Source: Deltaproteobacteria bacterium UBA796
GTDB taxonomy: Bacteria; Myxococcota_A; UBA796
Assembly: GCA_002296975.1 (NCBI GenBank)
Contig: DBIS01000105.1
Coordinates: forward strand, 1-7,207
Direction of reading: 5' to 3'
DNA: 7,207 nucleotides
Part shown: positions 5,501 through 7,207 of the stretch, one piece after another
Numbering within the stretch: position 1 is the first letter of the stretch
Layout: the number at the start of each line of letters is the position of its first letter
Program-made: the position numbers and the translations under genes
Notes under the pieces: generated by a model
Told to the model about the DNA's origin: nothing
Database searches by the model: none
The model's input: only the letters and a program-made list of their open reading frames with translations

Positions 5501-7203
5501 ACACCTTGCAGTCGGAATGTGTCGATGGTGAAGAGGGATCCATCGGGCAAAGAGACCGGGTCGGAAAACTGGTCGAGTATGACCAGGCCGAAGTTGTCTA
5601 GTATGGGAAGCATCTCGCTGAGCAGGATGTTGTGAAGCTGGTACATCCTTAGGCTGAGGCGGCCCCGGTCGTCTTGGTAGACATCGGCGAGAACCCGCGT
5701 CGACTCGGTCACCGCCTCGAGCAGTTGGATGTCTCTGGCGGCCTGGATTGGGTTCGTCATGCGTTGGTACATGTCTTCGAAGGCGTGGCCGTAGCGGATG
5801 GCCAGTGCCTCTGCTTTTTCAGCGCCGCATTCCTCGATGAGGGCGGAATGAATGCGCTCGATCCAGCCTGCAGCGATCTCCATGATTTCAGCGGAGATAT
5901 CGGCGCTATCTTGGTCGGTCAGGGGCTTACATCCGGTCAAATAGAAGTGGATGAGCATGGTGTCATACCGGCCCACAAAGACGCCGTGGTCGCAATATGA
6001 GGCGCCGGTTGCAGCGATGAGTGTGGCTTCTATCTCTGCGCGGACCTCGTCGGACCAACGCCCCCGTGGCATGGCGGCGAGCACAAATATGCTTCCATCT
6101 TCAGTAGACTGGAGAATATGGGCTCTGGCGGTCCGCTCTTGTTCAGACTCGAGGACCCGGTCGATCATCTGGGTGATTTCATCGGGGTGTGTCGTGAACA
6201 AAAACTCTGTCGGCAAAGAGTCGAAGACGTTCGAGATGCCTTTGAATCGGTAGGAGCTCGGCTTGCAGTCTTGGTCGTGGAGCATTTTTGCGAGGGTCTT
6301 GCGCAAAAGTGGCACATGGCGGCTTGGCTGGGTGACGGCCCGGTAGGTGAACAGGCCTTGGAGTTTAAGCTCTGAGCCGTCTGTTAAACGCACGCAGATT
6401 TCATCCATGCGCCCGGCGCGGTGGACTTTCGACTCAGTGGGGCCTTTGCGGACTGCGACCTGGCGTTTGCCGCAAGTCCAGGCCTCTAGGTCGTGGAGGT
6501 CGTTCAAGTCGCAGACGGATTCTCCGGCAGTACCCAGGCGTCGTTTGCCATGAATCAGGCCCATGAACACAAAGTTGTCAGCCAATAGCCAGCGCAAAAA
6601 TCCGGCAATCTCGGTGTCGCTATCCGTTCTTTTTGGCGCGGCCATCAGCGCGGATGCCGTGTCTCTAATGGTGTCGGTCATGGGCTTGAACCCCTCAACG
6701 ACAGCAGCCGCGAGCCGAAGTCGGCAAGTGAGGGCCTTTTGAAGCCCGTCGATATCCTCGGTTGGATCAGCGACCACGTAGATCATGCTTTCGAGGGGGT
6801 TTGCAGGGTCGTCGACCGAGGTGAGTTTACCTTTTTTGTCGCGCCCCAGGCCGAGCACCAAGTTGAAACCCGCTTGGTACCCGATGTCGAATGCGCGGAG
6901 ACTGAGAAGTACAGTGTCCACAATAAAGGGCTGATCCAGCATTTGGCTTTTGACCACGGTGCCAAACTCTGTGGCCTCGACCATGACCAGGGGGCTGGCG
7001 CTTTTGGACGTTTGGCTTGAGACGAAAAAAGACGTCAAGACCTCCAGCACAACAGCGTCGCTGTTTCGAGCCTGGAATGCGGTGCGAATTTGGGGCGCAG
7101 ATGCAGTCAGGAAAGCGTTGAAAAGGGCGTTGTCTGTGCCTTTTGGGGCGCCATTTTTGGCAGCCAATCGGCAAAGTCGCTTGGTAAACGTGGAGGTGGC
7201 CAT
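2485..7203 (-). CDS. gdh: NAD-specific glutamate dehydrogenase, large (about 180 kDa) class
   Basis: This enzyme oxidatively deaminates L-glutamate to 2-oxoglutarate and ammonium with NAD+, and mainly serves amino-acid catabolism. The 1572-residue product matches the class length (about 1600). Its regulatory N-terminal half has ACT-like regions at roughly 40-170 (DQPFIVDTVLLSL), 360-430 and 525-590. The catalytic core at about 690-1190 contains LRGGEIARGGIRWSDR (751-766), QMIKNVLIVPEGAKGGF (780-796) with Lys783 and Lys793, LVVAADKGTA (851-860) with a probable catalytic Asp856, DAFASGGSNGYDHK (879-892), the GDVFGNG nucleotide-binding segment (931-937), WNGGIGTYVKA and GEGGNLGLTQ (1076-1085). 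A helical C-terminal domain follows, then an unusual Lys/Ser/Pro-rich tail from 1551. The ATG at 7203 is only four bases from the window edge, so no ribosome binding site is visible and the true start may lie further upstream. The homologue GdhZ of Caulobacter also modulates FtsZ. Members are often allosterically controlled by amino acids, which I cannot verify here. Confidence 0.97.
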   Translation of the reverse strand: MATSTFTKRLCRLAAKNGAPKGTDNALFNAFLTASAPQIRTAFQARNSDAVVLEVLTSFFVSSQTSKSASPLVMVEATEFGTVVKSQMLDQPFIVDTVLLSLRAFDIGYQAGFNLVLGLGRDKKGKLTSVDDPANPLESMIYVVADPTEDIDGLQKALTCRLRLAAAVVEGFKPMTDTIRDTASALMAAPKRTDSDTEIAGFLRWLLADNFVFMGLIHGKRRLGTAGESVCDLNDLHDLEAWTCGKRQVAVRKGPTESKVHRAGRMDEICVRLTDGSELKLQGLFTYRAVTQPSRHVPLLRKTLAKMLHDQDCKPSSYRFKGISNVFDSLPTEFLFTTHPDEITQMIDRVLESEQERTARAHILQSTEDGSIFVLAAMPRGRWSDEVRAEIEATLIAATGASYCDHGVFVGRYDTMLIHFYLTGCKPLTDQDSADISAEIMEIAAGWIERIHSALIEECGAEKAEALAIRYGHAFEDMYQRMTNPIQAARDIQLLEAVTESTRVLADVYQDDRGRLSLRMYQLHNILLSEMLPILDNFGLVILDQFSDPVSLPDGSLFTIDTFRLQGVRFAEEHIVLEQAHNLIDAIEAAFTGRVTDDGLNQLVLAAAVPWAAVDMIRAYLGYARQLGLRYNKARTEKILLAQPELVRHLWTYFHARFDPELSGDRSKAMAEAAETFDTGVRNLRANDQDVTFRTLFNLVSSSVRTNFYRADRIAHYISFKVDCSKIKQMPEPRMNVEVYVHHPEMEGVHLRGGEIARGGIRWSDREDYRREIQGLATTQMIKNVLIVPEGAKGGFFLKRSYDDRAVRRAEADRLYTFLIRGLLDLTDNIVDGQTVHPPDVVRHDADDTYLVVAADKGTAHLSDTANAVAQEYGFWLDDAFASGGSNGYDHKACGITARGAWKTTQRHFAEMGIDPYKEEFTTVAIGDPAGDVFGNGVVETQQMKLLAAFNHRHIFIDPNPDISTSFKERLRLFKDVKGWEAYNTALISEGGGIFNRAAKSIVLSPEMKDVLGVMSDELPTDTVIRCILRMPADLLWNGGIGTYVKATDETHQDVGDAANDNLRVNAKELRCKIVGEGGNLGLTQAGRVEYALNGGRINTDAIDNSGGVDMSDHEVNLKILLSAAVAEGSLKTDARNKQLERLTDIVSNLVLDNSDTQGNQLSLDQIRSSRDPLFFSRTIDWVCKQSNTSRTALTLPSDDDLARRAASRKGLVRPELAVLQAHVKAHIFKELMASDPTSIPGFDERVMSYFPAEIRRRFGEYIPKHMLHQSIGMTVLITEVVGDAGVLFYPMLKEWTGASASSITRAWLVAMDMINGHQIRKEIDRCDASFDAKYRAWIDVQYAITGLAALALNPGESQLRNDPTDTIREVLRQLPKVQGAAHQEELTKMSGGHIGRGIPENIALKIATLSKLTIAREIALAHKPEDRVSHTIIRYISVGEATGILPALRAMRVEQTSGPWDQVALAILRNRFFVLMRQLYTAIPLGPEVRLGVNRIKRRLIRKGPLSQLTQEVDRLLSSRPDTAMLLVAEERIRGALAGGLSELDISNGKPKSTPKSSKKRGKSSPTPSAK

Positions 7204-7207
7204 GCTG

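Noticed and set aside
472..6020. Repeated short string GCAGCGATGG-like on the plus strand (near 472, 1233, 2271 and 6012)
   Set aside because: On the minus strand it encodes Ala-Ile-Ala type codons inside several unrelated genes. The copies are irregularly spaced and differ in flanks, so this is codon usage rather than a repeat or uptake signal.

Overview
The window is a dense, one-directional bacterial gene cluster. Every real gene lies on the minus strand, so transcription runs from position 7207 toward position 1. In transcription order it holds: a very large NAD-specific glutamate dehydrogenase of the roughly 180 kDa class; a histidine-phosphatase (phosphoglycerate-mutase-like) enzyme; a Maf-family nucleoside triphosphate pyrophosphatase; a YggS-family pyridoxal-phosphate-binding protein; and the first 182 codons of a glutamate formimidoyltransferase that runs off the left edge. 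I see no tRNA, rRNA, CRISPR array, insertion sequence or phage gene.

Spacing suggests one transcription unit. The dehydrogenase and phosphatase genes overlap by four bases (GTGA). The phosphatase and maf genes are nine bases apart. The maf and yggS genes overlap by four bases (ATGA). The largest gap, 67 bases before the formimidoyltransferase, holds a good Shine-Dalgarno sequence but no terminator or promoter that I can recognise. The promoter of the cluster would lie right of position 7207.

Two of the five products connect metabolically. Glutamate formimidoyltransferase takes the formimino group from N-formimino-L-glutamate (a histidine breakdown product) onto tetrahydrofolate and frees glutamate. 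The NAD-dependent dehydrogenase then oxidises glutamate to 2-oxoglutarate and ammonium. Maf (house-cleaning of nucleotides, historically linked to septation), YggS (PLP homeostasis) and the phosphatase are general enzymes with no obvious place in that pathway.

The organism looks like a moderately GC-rich Gram-negative bacterium of the Proteobacteria in the broad sense. The 1572-residue dehydrogenase is typical of alphaproteobacteria, pseudomonads, myxobacteria and relatives, and some actinobacteria. The gene order is not one I recognise from a model genome, and a myxobacterial or other deltaproteobacterial-type lineage is as plausible as an alphaproteobacterium. I cannot settle this from sequence alone.

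I found no convincing undescribed system. The points most worth a second look are the Lys/Ser/Pro-rich tail of the dehydrogenase, with an A6 tract whose -1 frame leads directly into the phosphatase, and the grouping of a GdhZ-like dehydrogenase with Maf.
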